Source: Gordonia hirsuta DSM 44140 = NBRC 16056
GTDB lineage: Bacteria; Actinomycetota; Actinomycetes; Mycobacteriales; Mycobacteriaceae
Direction of reading: 5' to 3'
Assembly (NCBI RefSeq): GCF_000333015.1
Contig: NZ_BANT01000044.1
Coordinates: 1-44,484, forward strand
DNA: 44,484 bases
This document shows positions 25,069 to 33,677 of this stretch, piece by piece. Every line of letters starts with the position of its first letter. Within the stretch, counting starts at the first letter, position 1. The translations under genes and the position numbers were made by a program. The notes beneath the pieces were generated by a model that was not told the DNA's origin, made no database searches, and was given only the letters and a program-made list of their open reading frames with translations.

Positions 25069-26355
25069 CTACGAGGCTGCCGCACCCACCGGCAGCACCC
25101 CCGCGCCGACCCGTTCGGCCGTCAGTGCCTGCACGATCTCCCCCGAGCGCACCGCCACATTGGACAGCAGCGTCGAGGTCAGCCCGTGCGAGTGTTCGGA
25201 ATTGCCCTGGACGAAGATCGATCCGCAGATCTCCGGATCGGTGCGCAGCCGGTACTGGCGGTCCAGGATCGGGCGACCCCGTTCGTCGGCGTGGCAGCGC
25301 CGTGACAACTCCCCGAGTAGACCGTCGACCGGAACGGACTCGAAACCCGTCGCCAGGATCACCGCATCGCAGTCCAGTAGCGAGGCGGTATCGGTGAGCC
25401 GGTTGACGATCCGAAGACGGGCCGCCGGACCGCTCTCGTGCAGTGCGGTGATCTCGGTGGCGCCGTGGACGAAGAACCGCCGGTCCCCGCCGACCCGCTC
25501 GGCGTACTCGCGCCGATACAGTTCGGCGATCAGGCCGGGGTCGACGGCCGAATAGTTGGTGCTGCGGTGATAGGCCATCATCCGTTCCCGCCACTCCGGT
25601 TCGGCGCCGAAGAACTCGTCGACCGTGGTGGCATCGAAGATCCGGTTGGCGTAGGGGCTGTCGTCGGCCGGGGTGAATCCGTACTTGGTGAAGACCGAAT
25701 GCACCTCGGCGTCGGTGTACCGGTGCAGATACTCGGCCACCTCGGCCGCACTCTGGCCGGCCCCGATGACCGCATACCGCCCGTTGACCTGCGACGGCAG
25801 CTGTTCCAGCCGGGTCAGCAGATCATGATTGTGGAAGATCCGCGGCCCCTCGGTGACGCCGTCTGGAACCTTGGCCCGGATACCGCCGCCCAGCACCAGG
25901 TGCCGGGCCCGGTGGATCCCGTCGGGTGCCTGGACCTGAAACAGACCGTCGGCCCAGTCCACGCGGGTGACCTCACTGGCGTAGTCCACCGGCACCGACA
26001 CCCGGTCGGCCGCCCAGCGCAGGTAGTCGGCGAATTCGGTCCGCAGCGGAAAGAAGTCCTGCAGGTTGATGAAGTCGGCAAGCCGGCCCTTTTCCGCCAG
26101 ATAGGCCAGGAAGGTGTAACCGCTGCGGGTGTTGCGCTGGGTGGCCAGATCCTTGAAGAAGGAGACCTGCATCGTCGCCCCGGGCAGGAGCATTCCCGGA
26201 TGCCAGTCGAACCGGCTGCGCCGCTCGAAGAAGCGAGCCGACAATCCCCCGGGGACCTGATCGTTGTATTCCTCGATCGCCACGGCCAGCGCCAGATTCG
26301 ACGGGCCGAAGCCGATACCGATCACATCGTGGATCGCACGGGAATCACTGCGCAC
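25069..26355 (-). CDS. L-ornithine/L-lysine N-monooxygenase (siderophore hydroxylase)
   Basis: A 428-residue FAD/NADPH-dependent N-hydroxylating monooxygenase that makes the hydroxamate precursor of a siderophore. Seen: an FAD motif GIGFGPSNLALA starting near residue 13, substrate-side WHPGMLLPGATMQVSFFKDL, an NADPH motif VIGAGQSAAEVAEYL near residue 195, and the ATGFE motif. Whether the substrate is ornithine or lysine cannot be told from motifs; an NRPS context favours ornithine. Start GTG 26355 is chosen because GAGGAG lies seven bases upstream; the ATG at 26409 would be four bases from the iron box with no ribosome site. Confidence 0.9.
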   Translation of the reverse strand: MRSDSRAIHDVIGIGFGPSNLALAVAIEEYNDQVPGGLSARFFERRSRFDWHPGMLLPGATMQVSFFKDLATQRNTRSGYTFLAYLAEKGRLADFINLQDFFPLRTEFADYLRWAADRVSVPVDYASEVTRVDWADGLFQVQAPDGIHRARHLVLGGGIRAKVPDGVTEGPRIFHNHDLLTRLEQLPSQVNGRYAVIGAGQSAAEVAEYLHRYTDAEVHSVFTKYGFTPADDSPYANRIFDATTVDEFFGAEPEWRERMMAYHRSTNYSAVDPGLIAELYRREYAERVGGDRRFFVHGATEITALHESGPAARLRIVNRLTDTASLLDCDAVILATGFESVPVDGLLGELSRRCHADERGRPILDRQYRLRTDPEICGSIFVQGNSEHSHGLTSTLLSNVAVRSGEIVQALTAERVGAGVLPVGAAAS

Positions 26356-26413
26356 GGACTCGCTCCTCGGTCGGCTCGGCGGGTTCGGCCAGACACCCAC
26401 CCGGATCAACTAC

Positions 26414-26432
26414 GTAGGTGAGCATAACCTAA
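26414..26432. promoter_or_regulatory. iron box in the divergent monooxygenase/isochorismate synthase promoter
   Basis: The minus strand reads TTAGGTTATGCTCACCTAC, 16 of 19 identities to the classical IdeR box, equal best in the window with the one at 41422. It lies 58 nt from the monooxygenase start and 72 nt from the isochorismate synthase start, so one dimer site could repress both genes under iron-replete conditions. Confidence 0.85.
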
Positions 26433-26504
26433 GCTTCTGCGATGACAGGGCGCCCGCCGGTCCATCCGCCGCGACTGCGCCGCCGAGAAGGAGAGTGCCG
26501 AACC

Positions 26505-27674
26505 GTGATCACCACGCCCTCGCTCACCGGCCGCCGGGCGATCGGGACCGACGCCGGCAAACCGTCCGCGCGTCCCCCCTTTCTACTCTGCCGCAACGAC
26601 CACCGGATCCTCGGGCACGGCCGCTCGCACACCTTCGGGACCGCCGGCGACGCCGCCGATGCGTTGCGCCGCGAGACGGTACCGGCCCTGGTCGGGGCGA
26701 TTCCGTTCGATGTGCGCGACCCCGCCGCCCTGTGGGCGCCCGATCGACTGGAGGTCAGCCCCGGCCCGTGGCAGCCCGCCGGCGAGGCCGCTCTCCCCCG
26801 GGTGCGCGTCCAGGCGCACGAACCCGCACCGACCGAACACCGCCGCCGTGTCGCAGCCGCGGTGACCGCGCTGCGCGATCTAGACGTCGACCTGTCCAAA
26901 GTCGTGCTGGCCCGCCGCCTGTCGCTGCGCGCCGATACCCCGCTGTGCCCGTGGGCGCTAGGTGCAGCCCTGCGCGCCGGCGATCCGGCCGGCTCGGTCT
27001 ACGTCGTGGATCTGTCGGCCGCCGGGGACACCGGCACCCTGGTCGGCGCCAGTCCCGAGATCCTGGTACGCAAACGCGGCCGGCACGTCAGCGCCCATCC
27101 GCTGGCCGGTTCGGCACCGCGCCATCCGGATCCGGCCGAGGATGCGCAGCGGGGTGCGGCCCTGGCCCGCTCGGCCAAAGATCTGCGCGAACACGCCTAC
27201 GTGGTCACCGCGATCGCCGACGCGCTGGCCCCGCTCTGCCGCCGCCTGCAGGTCCCGCCCGAGCCGGAACTGACCACCACCCCGGCCATGTGGCATCTGG
27301 GCAGCCCGATCCACGGAGAACTGGCCGATCCGGGCGTCACCGCGCTGGATCTGGCGCTGGCCGTCCATCCGACCCCGGCGATCTGCGGAACTCCCACCCT
27401 TGCGGCACGCGATCACATCCTGGCCGCGGAGGGTCCGCGGGGCTTCTACGCCGGCGCCGTCGGCTGGGCGCGCACCGGCCCGGACGGCGGCAGCGGCGAG
27501 TGGCTGGTCACCATCCGTTCCGCCCGGGTCGACCCCGACGGACTGGGCGCCCAGACCTGGGCCGGCGGCGGCATCGTCGCCGACTCCGATCCCGATGCCG
27601 AGGTGGCCGAGACCAGCGCCAAGCTGGCCACCGTCCTGCGGGCGCTCGGGCTGTCGGCGGGGGCGGCCGGATGA
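26505..27674 (+). CDS. isochorismate synthase (EntC/DhbC type)
   Basis: A 389-residue chorismate-utilising enzyme converting chorismate to isochorismate, the first step to 2,3-dihydroxybenzoate or salicylate. The family core is clear: GASPEILVRKRG, HPLAGSAPR, LHPTPAICGTPTLAA, EGPRGFYAGAVGW and the end TWAGGGIVADSDPDAEVAET with metal-binding acidic residues. Start GTG 26505 has AAGGAG 11 bases upstream; ATG 26442 in the same frame lies only nine bases from the iron box. It converges with the aryl carrier gene. A salicylate synthase (MbtI) is less likely, but the product cannot be fixed from sequence alone. Confidence 0.87.
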   Translation: MITTPSLTGRRAIGTDAGKPSARPPFLLCRNDHRILGHGRSHTFGTAGDAADALRRETVPALVGAIPFDVRDPAALWAPDRLEVSPGPWQPAGEAALPRVRVQAHEPAPTEHRRRVAAAVTALRDLDVDLSKVVLARRLSLRADTPLCPWALGAALRAGDPAGSVYVVDLSAAGDTGTLVGASPEILVRKRGRHVSAHPLAGSAPRHPDPAEDAQRGAALARSAKDLREHAYVVTAIADALAPLCRRLQVPPEPELTTTPAMWHLGSPIHGELADPGVTALDLALAVHPTPAICGTPTLAARDHILAAEGPRGFYAGAVGWARTGPDGGSGEWLVTIRSARVDPDGLGAQTWAGGGIVADSDPDAEVAETSAKLATVLRALGLSAGAAG

Positions 27675-27705
27675 CTCGCCCGGCCCCGGCCGATCGCACC
27701 GCACG

Positions 27706-27939
27706 TCAGTGCGCGGTCAGCTCCCGCACCCACGAGCCCAGGGTCGGGTCGGACGCCAGAACGACGATGTCGGCACGGTGCGCACCGGCCGCACGCCACC
27801 TCTCAATCAGCGCCATCAGCCGCACCGAATCCAGCCCCATGTCCAGCACATTCACGTCGTCGCGCAGGTCGGCGACGGGCACGTCGAGCACCTGGGCCAG
27901 GTCGTCGACGATGCGGGCACGATCGAGGGCGGCAGTCAT
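27706..27939 (-). CDS. stand-alone aryl carrier protein (EntB C-terminal domain-like)
   Basis: A 77-residue carrier protein. The phosphopantetheine serine is S38 in DMGLDSVRLMALIERWR. The pattern DSVRxMALxxRWR followed by VVLASDPTLGSW resembles the aryl carrier domain of EntB, not a fatty-acid ACP. In EntB it is fused to an isochorismatase; here it is free. It would carry a dihydroxybenzoyl or salicyl group to the condensation domain of an NRPS. AAGGAG lies six bases before the ATG and partly overlaps an iron box. Converges with the isochorismate synthase gene, 31 nt apart. Confidence 0.82.
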   Translation of the reverse strand: MTAALDRARIVDDLAQVLDVPVADLRDDVNVLDMGLDSVRLMALIERWRAAGAHRADIVVLASDPTLGSWVRELTAH

Positions 27940-27948
27940 TCCATCTCC

Positions 27949-27967
27949 TTTGGTAAGGCTTACTTTA
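27949..27967. promoter_or_regulatory. iron box between the aryl carrier gene and the exporter gene
   Basis: TTTGGTAAGGCTTACTTTA has 14 of 19 identities to the IdeR box and 17 of 19 identities to the box at 33678. Its left edge overlaps the ribosome binding site of the carrier gene and its right edge is 38 nt before the exporter ATG, so it can control both divergent genes. Confidence 0.78.
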
Positions 27968-28005
27968 GTAGTCGGCGGACAGCCTACTCACCGGAGAGGA
28001 CGAGG

Positions 28006-29349
28006 ATGACAACGCCCAGACGGTTCCTCATCGACGTCACTCCCCTGCGCATCAGCGTGGAGTTCCGGCGCGTCTTCGTCGCCCGCGCCATCTCGCTGAT
28101 CGGCATCGGCATGCTGGTGGTGTCGGTGCCGGTGCAGATGTGGGATCTGACCGGGTCGTCGTTCCAGGTCGGTGCGGCCACGGCCGTGACCGGGGTGAGC
28201 ACCTTCGCCGGCATGCTGCTGGGCGGAATGGCGGCCGACCGATTCGATCGACGGCGCCTGATCCTGGTCGGGCGCAGCGCCGCGGCATTGGCCTTCGCGG
28301 GTCTGGCACTGAACGCCTTCGGTATCTTCGGCGGCCGGCCTCTGGTCTGGGTGCTCTACCTGCTGGCCGGTTTCGACGGTCTGATCGGCGCACTGTCGGC
28401 CGCGGCGCTGATGGCCGCGGTTCCGACCCTGATCCCCCGCCGGCATCTGGCCGCCGTCGGCGCGCTGAGTTCGTTGACCGTCCGCCTGGGCACTACTGTC
28501 TCTCCGGGCCTGGCCGGAGTGCTGATCGGCCTCGGCGGCGTCGCCTGGACCTATTCGGTGGCCGCAGCGATGGCCACGCTCACAGTGCTGATCCTGCTGG
28601 GTCTGCCCACGATGCCGCCGCATGCCGCCCTGGCCGACGACGTCACAGCCGACGAGGTCACGCCCGACGACACCGCACCCACCGCGACACCCGAGCCGCC
28701 GGGCACCGACGGCCGTCGGGCCGCTCCGGTTGCGCCGCCGTCGATGATGGTCTTCTTCCGCCAGACGCCGGTGGTGGGCGCGGTGATGCTTCTGGGCGTG
28801 CTCACCATGCTGGGCGCCGGATTGGTCGCCCTCCTGCCGGCACTGGTGACCGAACGATTCGGCGACCAGTCCGGTGCCGTGGGCTATCTGATGGCGGCCA
28901 CCGCTGCCGGCGCACTGATCGCCACCTTGACCAGCGGCTGGATCGGGGCCGCCGCGCGTCCGGGCATCGTCTTGCTGATCGCTACGATCTCCGCCTTCGG
29001 TCTGATCGCGACCTTGAGTCTGGCGACCGCCCTGTGGACCGCCCTGCTGCTGCTCCTGATCATCGGCTTCCTGGATGCGGTCGGCGAGGTGGTGCGATAC
29101 ATGCTGATCCAGCAGCACACGCCCGGTCCGCTACTGGGCCGGGTCAACGGGATCTGGATGGCCCAGGAGGTCGCCGGCGTGACCGTCGGGTCGCTGGCCG
29201 CCGGTGCCCTCGGCGCGGTCTGGGCGGCACCGACCGCGATCGGCTACTACGGTCTGGTGCTGCTGGCCGCGGCGCTGCTGGCCGCCCTGGGACTGGGCGC
29301 GCTGCGCGCAGTCGGTAGACCCAGGACCGACGATCAGGTCCCCGTCTGA
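28006..29349 (+). CDS. MFS siderophore exporter, EntS-like
   Basis: A 447-residue major facilitator protein with about 12 membrane segments. The N-terminal part follows E. coli EntS (enterobactin exporter) closely in pattern: FRRVFVARAISLIGIGMLV, then PVQMW, GGMAADRFDRRRLIL and LTVRLGTTVSPGLAGVL. A charged 45-residue loop after segment 6 is rich in Asp/Thr/Pro. Start ATG 28006 has GAGGACGAGG just upstream; the open frame further upstream is a shadow of other genes. It is preceded by an iron box and followed 71 nt later by a secreted esterase gene. Confidence 0.85.
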   Translation: MTTPRRFLIDVTPLRISVEFRRVFVARAISLIGIGMLVVSVPVQMWDLTGSSFQVGAATAVTGVSTFAGMLLGGMAADRFDRRRLILVGRSAAALAFAGLALNAFGIFGGRPLVWVLYLLAGFDGLIGALSAAALMAAVPTLIPRRHLAAVGALSSLTVRLGTTVSPGLAGVLIGLGGVAWTYSVAAAMATLTVLILLGLPTMPPHAALADDVTADEVTPDDTAPTATPEPPGTDGRRAAPVAPPSMMVFFRQTPVVGAVMLLGVLTMLGAGLVALLPALVTERFGDQSGAVGYLMAATAAGALIATLTSGWIGAAARPGIVLLIATISAFGLIATLSLATALWTALLLLLIIGFLDAVGEVVRYMLIQQHTPGPLLGRVNGIWMAQEVAGVTVGSLAAGALGAVWAAPTAIGYYGLVLLAAALLAALGLGALRAVGRPRTDDQVPV

Positions 29350-29383
29350 CCCATCCCGTCTGACCCATTCCGTCTGACCCATC
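29342..29383. repeat. three tandem 14-bp repeats at the end of the exporter gene
   Basis: The unit CCGTCTGACCCAT plus C or T occurs three times head to tail (29342-29355, 29356-29369, 29370-29383), with only the last base varying. The exporter stop TGA is in the first unit, and each further copy again contains TGA. The rest of the 71-nt gap before the esterase gene holds its AGGAG at 29411. Confidence 0.85.
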
Positions 29384-29420
29384 CGGGCAACCGGGCCCCG
29401 AGACGCAAAGAGGAGAGAGT

Positions 29421-30581
29421 GTGCGAAAAAGGTTACTGCCCCTGCTGACCGCGGCGCTGCTGACCGGCGGGCTGCTGTCGGCACCGGTCCCGGCGGTCGA
29501 GGCCACCCCGAACGGCGAACGCGGCAGCGTTCTGTCGACCCGCGATATCACCGACCAGGCCGACACCACGATCGCCGGAGCAGGGCGCGTCATCGCCGTG
29601 ACCTACCTGTCCGAGGATCCCACCGGGAAGCTGGTGCCCGTCCAGGGGAGCGTCTCGATCCCGAAGAAGGCTCCCGGCCGCGGCGGCTATCGGCTCATGG
29701 CGTGGAACCATTCGACCACCGGTCTGGGTGACGAGTGCGGGCTGAGCCGGGAACTGGGTACCGGCGGTAAACGCGACCCCTGGCTGGGCCCGTGGCTCAC
29801 CGACGGCTACGTGCTGGCGGCCACCGATTACGCCGGTATCGGGGGCCCGGGCGAGCACGCCTACCTCGACGGGGCGACCGCCGGCAAGAACGTTCTGGAC
29901 ATGCTCCGCGCCGCACGTACGGTGGTCCCCCGGTACTCATCGCACCAGGCCTCCAGCAGCTTCGTGAGCTTCGGCGGATCACAGGGCGGACACACCTCCC
30001 TGTGGGCCGGACACCTGGCTGCCCAGTACGCGCCCGAGCTCCACCCGGCCGGGATCATCGCGCACTCGGTTCCCACCGGTCTGGCCGACTACTTCGCGAC
30101 CATCGCGCCCGGCTTCCCACCGGCGATCGTCCCGGATCACCTGACCTACTTCACCTATGTGCTGGCCGGCCTCACACAGGTCCGCCCGGACGCCCGCGTC
30201 GACTCGTACCTGACCCCGCAGGGCCGACGGCTCGTCGAACAGGCACGGCACCGGTGCTACGCCGAGCAGGTGCAGGCCACCCGCGGGATCTCGGTGGGCT
30301 CACTGGTGACCCGGCCGCTGGCCGACGGTCCGCTGATTCCGGCTCTGCGCGACTACGCACGTGTCCCGGTGCGCGGCTACTCCTCACCGGTCCTGATTCA
30401 GCAGGGGATGACCGACGTGGTCGCCTTCGCACCGCTGACCGAGGGCCTGGTCGATCAGATGCGCACAGCCGGGGTCGACGTGGACTACCGCCGCTACCCC
30501 GAATCGCACGGGCTGACCACCCCGCGGGTCCACGAGGCCCGGGCCTGGGCCAACGGCCTGACCACCTGGCCGCGGTCCTGA
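29421..30581 (+). CDS. secreted alpha/beta-hydrolase, lipase/esterase
   Basis: A 386-residue exported hydrolase with an N-terminal signal peptide: KRK-like start, hydrophobic LLPLLTAALLTGGLL, cleavage likely around residue 28. The nucleophile elbow is GGSQGG with S187; D332 (GMTDVV) and H363 (ESHG) complete a plausible triad. It resembles the secretory lipase family (PF03583). Natural substrate unknown. Its place behind the exporter and before the importer raises the possibility that it cleaves an ester in the siderophore or its ferric complex, which is a guess. GTG 29421 has AGGAG six bases upstream. Confidence 0.8.
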   Translation: MRKRLLPLLTAALLTGGLLSAPVPAVEATPNGERGSVLSTRDITDQADTTIAGAGRVIAVTYLSEDPTGKLVPVQGSVSIPKKAPGRGGYRLMAWNHSTTGLGDECGLSRELGTGGKRDPWLGPWLTDGYVLAATDYAGIGGPGEHAYLDGATAGKNVLDMLRAARTVVPRYSSHQASSSFVSFGGSQGGHTSLWAGHLAAQYAPELHPAGIIAHSVPTGLADYFATIAPGFPPAIVPDHLTYFTYVLAGLTQVRPDARVDSYLTPQGRRLVEQARHRCYAEQVQATRGISVGSLVTRPLADGPLIPALRDYARVPVRGYSSPVLIQQGMTDVVAFAPLTEGLVDQMRTAGVDVDYRRYPESHGLTTPRVHEARAWANGLTTWPRS

Positions 30582-30586
30582 CCGGT

Positions 30587-31420
30587 TCAGCCGCCGACCC
30601 GGGGGATCACCAGGGGCGTATGCGATTCGGGATCGTCGATGATCCGGCAGGGCAGGCCGAAGACCTCCTCAATCAGGCCGGCATCGACGATCTGCGCCGG
30701 CGCCCCCTCCGCGACGACGGCGCCGTCCTTCATCACGATGAGGTTGTCGGCGTACCGGAACGCGTGGTTCAGGTCGTGCAGCACGGCGACCAGGGTGTGG
30801 CCGTTGCGATTGAGCTGGGCGCACAGGTCGAGCAGGTCGATCTGGTGGGCGATGTCCAGGTAGGTGGTCGGCTCGTCGAGCAGCACCAGCGGGGTCTGCT
30901 GGGCCAGCACCATCGCGATCCACACGCGCTGGCGCTGCCCGCCCGAGAGCTCGTCGACCAGCCGCCCCGCGAGCGCATCGACGCCGGTGGCCGCCATCGC
31001 CTCGGCCACCGCGGCCTCATCGGCCGCCGACCACTGCCGGATCAGACCTTGGTGCGGAAAGCGGCCGCGGGCCACCAGATCGGCCACCCGGATGCCTTCG
31101 GGTGCCACCGAGGTCTGCGGCAGCAGCCCGAGCCGGCGCGCCACCTCCTTGGCCGGCAGCGAGGCGATCGCCGCACCGTCGAGTAAGACGGTGCCGCGCT
31201 CGGGGGTCAGCAGCCGGGACAGTGCCCGCAGGAGCGTCGACTTGCCGCAGGCGTTGGGGCCGATGATCACCGTGAACGAGCCGTCGGGGATCGCCACGCT
31301 CAGCTCGCTGCTGATCACGCGCTTGTCGTAACCGAGGGTCAGTTGCTCGGCGACCAGGCGCGGCCCATCGGTGACCGGTCCCGGGATCTGGGCCTCGCGG
31401 CGCACTCGTATCGAGACCAT
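30587..31420 (-). CDS. ferric siderophore ABC transporter, ATP-binding protein (FepC-like)
   Basis: A 277-residue ATPase of the iron/vitamin B12 importer type. Walker A is GPNACGKSTL, the signature is LSGGQRQRVWIAM, and Walker B plus the D-loop read VLLDEPTTYLDIAHQ. The LDEPTTYLDI wording is typical of FepC/FecE. The C-terminal end AEGAPAQIVDAGLIEEVFGL is also family-typical. It energises uptake through the two permeases encoded just upstream; its ATG overlaps the second permease's stop by one base (TGATG). Confidence 0.93.
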   Translation of the reverse strand: MVSIRVRREAQIPGPVTDGPRLVAEQLTLGYDKRVISSELSVAIPDGSFTVIIGPNACGKSTLLRALSRLLTPERGTVLLDGAAIASLPAKEVARRLGLLPQTSVAPEGIRVADLVARGRFPHQGLIRQWSAADEAAVAEAMAATGVDALAGRLVDELSGGQRQRVWIAMVLAQQTPLVLLDEPTTYLDIAHQIDLLDLCAQLNRNGHTLVAVLHDLNHAFRYADNLIVMKDGAVVAEGAPAQIVDAGLIEEVFGLPCRIIDDPESHTPLVIPRVGG

Positions 31421-32484
31421 CAGTTCCTCCGGGTTTCCTGTGCGATGAGCCAGATCAGGTAGATGCCGCCGATCGAGACGGTCACCACCCCGACCGGGAG
31501 TTGCAGCGGGGCGAACAGGCGTTTAGCGATCAGATCCGACACCGACAGCAGCAGGGCGCCGACGGCGGCGGCCGCGACCAGCGTCACCCCCGCCGAACGG
31601 GTCATCCGCTTGGCCAGCTGCGGTGCGGCCAGGGCGACGAAGGCGATGGGCCCGGCGGCCGCGGTGGCTAGCGCGGTCAGCGCGACGCCGAGCACCAGCA
31701 GCCCCAGCCGCGTGCGCTCGGTCCGGACCCCGAGCGCGGCGGCGGCGTCGTCGCCCATCTCCAGAACCTTCATGCCCGGAGCGAACGGCACCAGCAGGAT
31801 CAGCACCACCGCGAGCACGACCGCCACCACCGCCACCGTGTCCATCGTCGCCAGGCTCAGCGAACCGGCGCCCCAGGCGGCCGCCGACATCGCGGTGTCC
31901 AGATCGGCTGTCAGGATCAGCCAGGTGTTGACCGAGGCGAGCATGGCGCTGACCCCGATGCCGACCACGATCAGCCGGAAGCCCTGCACGCCCTGCCGGA
32001 AGGCCAGCAGGTAGACCACCAGCGCCGTCCCGATGCCGCCGGCCAGGGCAGCCGCCGAGGCACTGAGGTAACCGCCCGCCCCGCCGAAGACGATGACGAG
32101 CAGCGCACCGGTGTAGGCACCGGTGTTGAAGCCGATCACATCGGGGCTGCCCAGCGGGTTGCGGGTGAGCGACTGAATCACCGCACCGCTGATCCCCAGA
32201 GCGATGCCGAGCAGGACCGCCAGCAGGGCGCGGGCGAGCCGGTCCTGCACCACCCGGGCGATCCCCCGCTCGGCGCGGGTGGCCGGTTCGGTGAAGATCG
32301 CCGACAGCACCCGTCCGGCCGGGATGTAGAGGTCACCGAGCATGAGGGTCGCTGCGAAGACTCCCCCCGTGGCCACCACCACCACGGCCACCACCAGCAT
32401 CGCGCGCAGGTCGGCGCGCAGACTCACCCGGCCGTCCGCGGTCCGCACCACCGCCACCCGGCGGCCGAAATCGATGTCGGTCAC
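31420..32484 (-). CDS. ferric siderophore ABC transporter permease (FepG-like)
   Basis: A 354-residue FecCD-family permease with about ten membrane segments. Family stretches are SGAVIQSLTRNPLGSPDVIGFNTG and, near the C-terminus, GPIAFVALAAPQLAKRM, the helix facing the ATPase. It pairs with the upstream permease as a heterodimeric channel. ATG 32484 overlaps the upstream permease stop by 4 nt. The charged N-terminal 30 residues are cytoplasmic. Confidence 0.92.
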   Translation of the reverse strand: MTDIDFGRRVAVVRTADGRVSLRADLRAMLVVAVVVVATGGVFAATLMLGDLYIPAGRVLSAIFTEPATRAERGIARVVQDRLARALLAVLLGIALGISGAVIQSLTRNPLGSPDVIGFNTGAYTGALLVIVFGGAGGYLSASAAALAGGIGTALVVYLLAFRQGVQGFRLIVVGIGVSAMLASVNTWLILTADLDTAMSAAAWGAGSLSLATMDTVAVVAVVLAVVLILLVPFAPGMKVLEMGDDAAAALGVRTERTRLGLLVLGVALTALATAAAGPIAFVALAAPQLAKRMTRSAGVTLVAAAAVGALLLSVSDLIAKRLFAPLQLPVGVVTVSIGGIYLIWLIAQETRRN

Positions 32485-33581
32485 AGTCCGCTGGCCTTAC
32501 TCCGGCGGACGAAGGCGATCAGCACCGGCGCCCCCAGGAAGGCGGTGACGATGCCGACCTGCAGCCCGGTGGGCCGCAACAGCAGCCGGCCGACGATATC
32601 GGAACCCAGCAGCAGAATGGGGCCGGCCACCAGCGAATAGGCGAAGATCCACCGTTGCTCCGGGCCCACCAGCCAGCGGCACAGATGCGGGATCATCAGA
32701 CCCACGAAGCCGATGGGTCCGGCGGCCGCGGTGGCCGCACCGCACAGCAGCGTCACCGCGACGACGCCGACCACGCGGGTGCGCACCACATCGGCACCCA
32801 AGGCGCGGGCCAGGTCGTCCCCGAGCGCGACCGCGTTGAGCGAACCGGCCACCGAGGCGGCCAGCACAATCCCCAGCGCGATGAACGGGAGGATCGCCAG
32901 CGGAACCTGCTGCCCGCGACCGCCGATCGAGCCGGCACTCCAGAACCGCATCTGTTCGAAGGTCGCCGGCTCCAGCAGGACCAGGCCGGTGGTGATCCCG
33001 GTGAGCAATGCCCCCACGGCCACGCCGGCCAGCGTCAGCCTGATCGGGGTGGCACCGGTCACTCCGCGCGAGCCGATCGCGTACACCACCACCGTGGCCA
33101 CGATCGCGCCGAGGAAGGCGAACCAGATGTTGGCCCAGATGCCGGTCAGGCCGAACAGTCCCATCGCCAAGGCCACGAAGAACGCCGCCCCGGCGTTGAC
33201 CCCCAGGATGCCCGGATCGGCCAGCGGGTTACGGGTCATCGCCTGGATCAGCGCGCCCGCCACCGCCAGGGACATCCCGACCAGCACACCCAGCAGCGTG
33301 CGGGCCAGACGCTCGTCACGGATCGAATGGTGAATCGACTGGCCCGGATCGAAGTGCACCATCGCTTCCCAGATGGTGCTCAACGGGATGCCGGTGGTAC
33401 CCACCAGCAGGCTGGCGACCACCAGGCCGGCCAGAACCGCCAGCAACAGCAGCCAGCCCAGTGCGCGGCGGGCATTGGTGCGCGCCAGACCCTGCCCAGG
33501 ATTCTTCTGCCCAGGATCCTTCTGCGCACCGCGGGCGCCCGGGGTCGGGCCCTGTTGGTGGATGTCGACTGCAGCGCTCAT
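32481..33581 (-). CDS. ferric siderophore ABC transporter permease (FepD-like)
   Basis: A 366-residue FecCD-family permease, first gene of the importer operon. Landmarks are AGALIQAMTRNPLADPGILGVNAG and GPIGFVGLMIPHLCRWL. The first 40 residues are a hydrophilic extension containing a duplicated PGQK/PGQG element. The start lies about 96 nt from an iron box shared with the divergent NRPS gene. The cognate binding protein is encoded separately at 41515, on the other side of the NRPS. Confidence 0.92.
   Translation of the reverse strand: MSAAVDIHQQGPTPGARGAQKDPGQKNPGQGLARTNARRALGWLLLLAVLAGLVVASLLVGTTGIPLSTIWEAMVHFDPGQSIHHSIRDERLARTLLGVLVGMSLAVAGALIQAMTRNPLADPGILGVNAGAAFFVALAMGLFGLTGIWANIWFAFLGAIVATVVVYAIGSRGVTGATPIRLTLAGVAVGALLTGITTGLVLLEPATFEQMRFWSAGSIGGRGQQVPLAILPFIALGIVLAASVAGSLNAVALGDDLARALGADVVRTRVVGVVAVTLLCGAATAAAGPIGFVGLMIPHLCRWLVGPEQRWIFAYSLVAGPILLLGSDIVGRLLLRPTGLQVGIVTAFLGAPVLIAFVRRSKASGL
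33494..33523. repeat. 15-bp tandem duplication inside the first permease gene
   Basis: GCCCAGGATTCTTCT is followed directly by GCCCAGGATCCTTCT, one base different. In the minus-strand reading frame this encodes the duplicated PGQ element of the permease's N-terminal extension. It is in frame and probably neutral. Confidence 0.7.
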
Positions 33582-33677
33582 GTGCGGTCTCGGTTCACCC
33601 TCTTCGCTCTGTGCCCGCCGTCGGCGGGGTCCGACGGCTCTGTGCCGCGGATCACCCGACCCGACACACCGCTTTAG

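Noticed and set aside
27400..28005. Extension of the exporter frame by 202 codons upstream
   Set aside because: It runs through the isochorismate synthase gene, the carrier gene and an iron box. The EntS-like sequence begins just after ATG 28006, which has a ribosome site.
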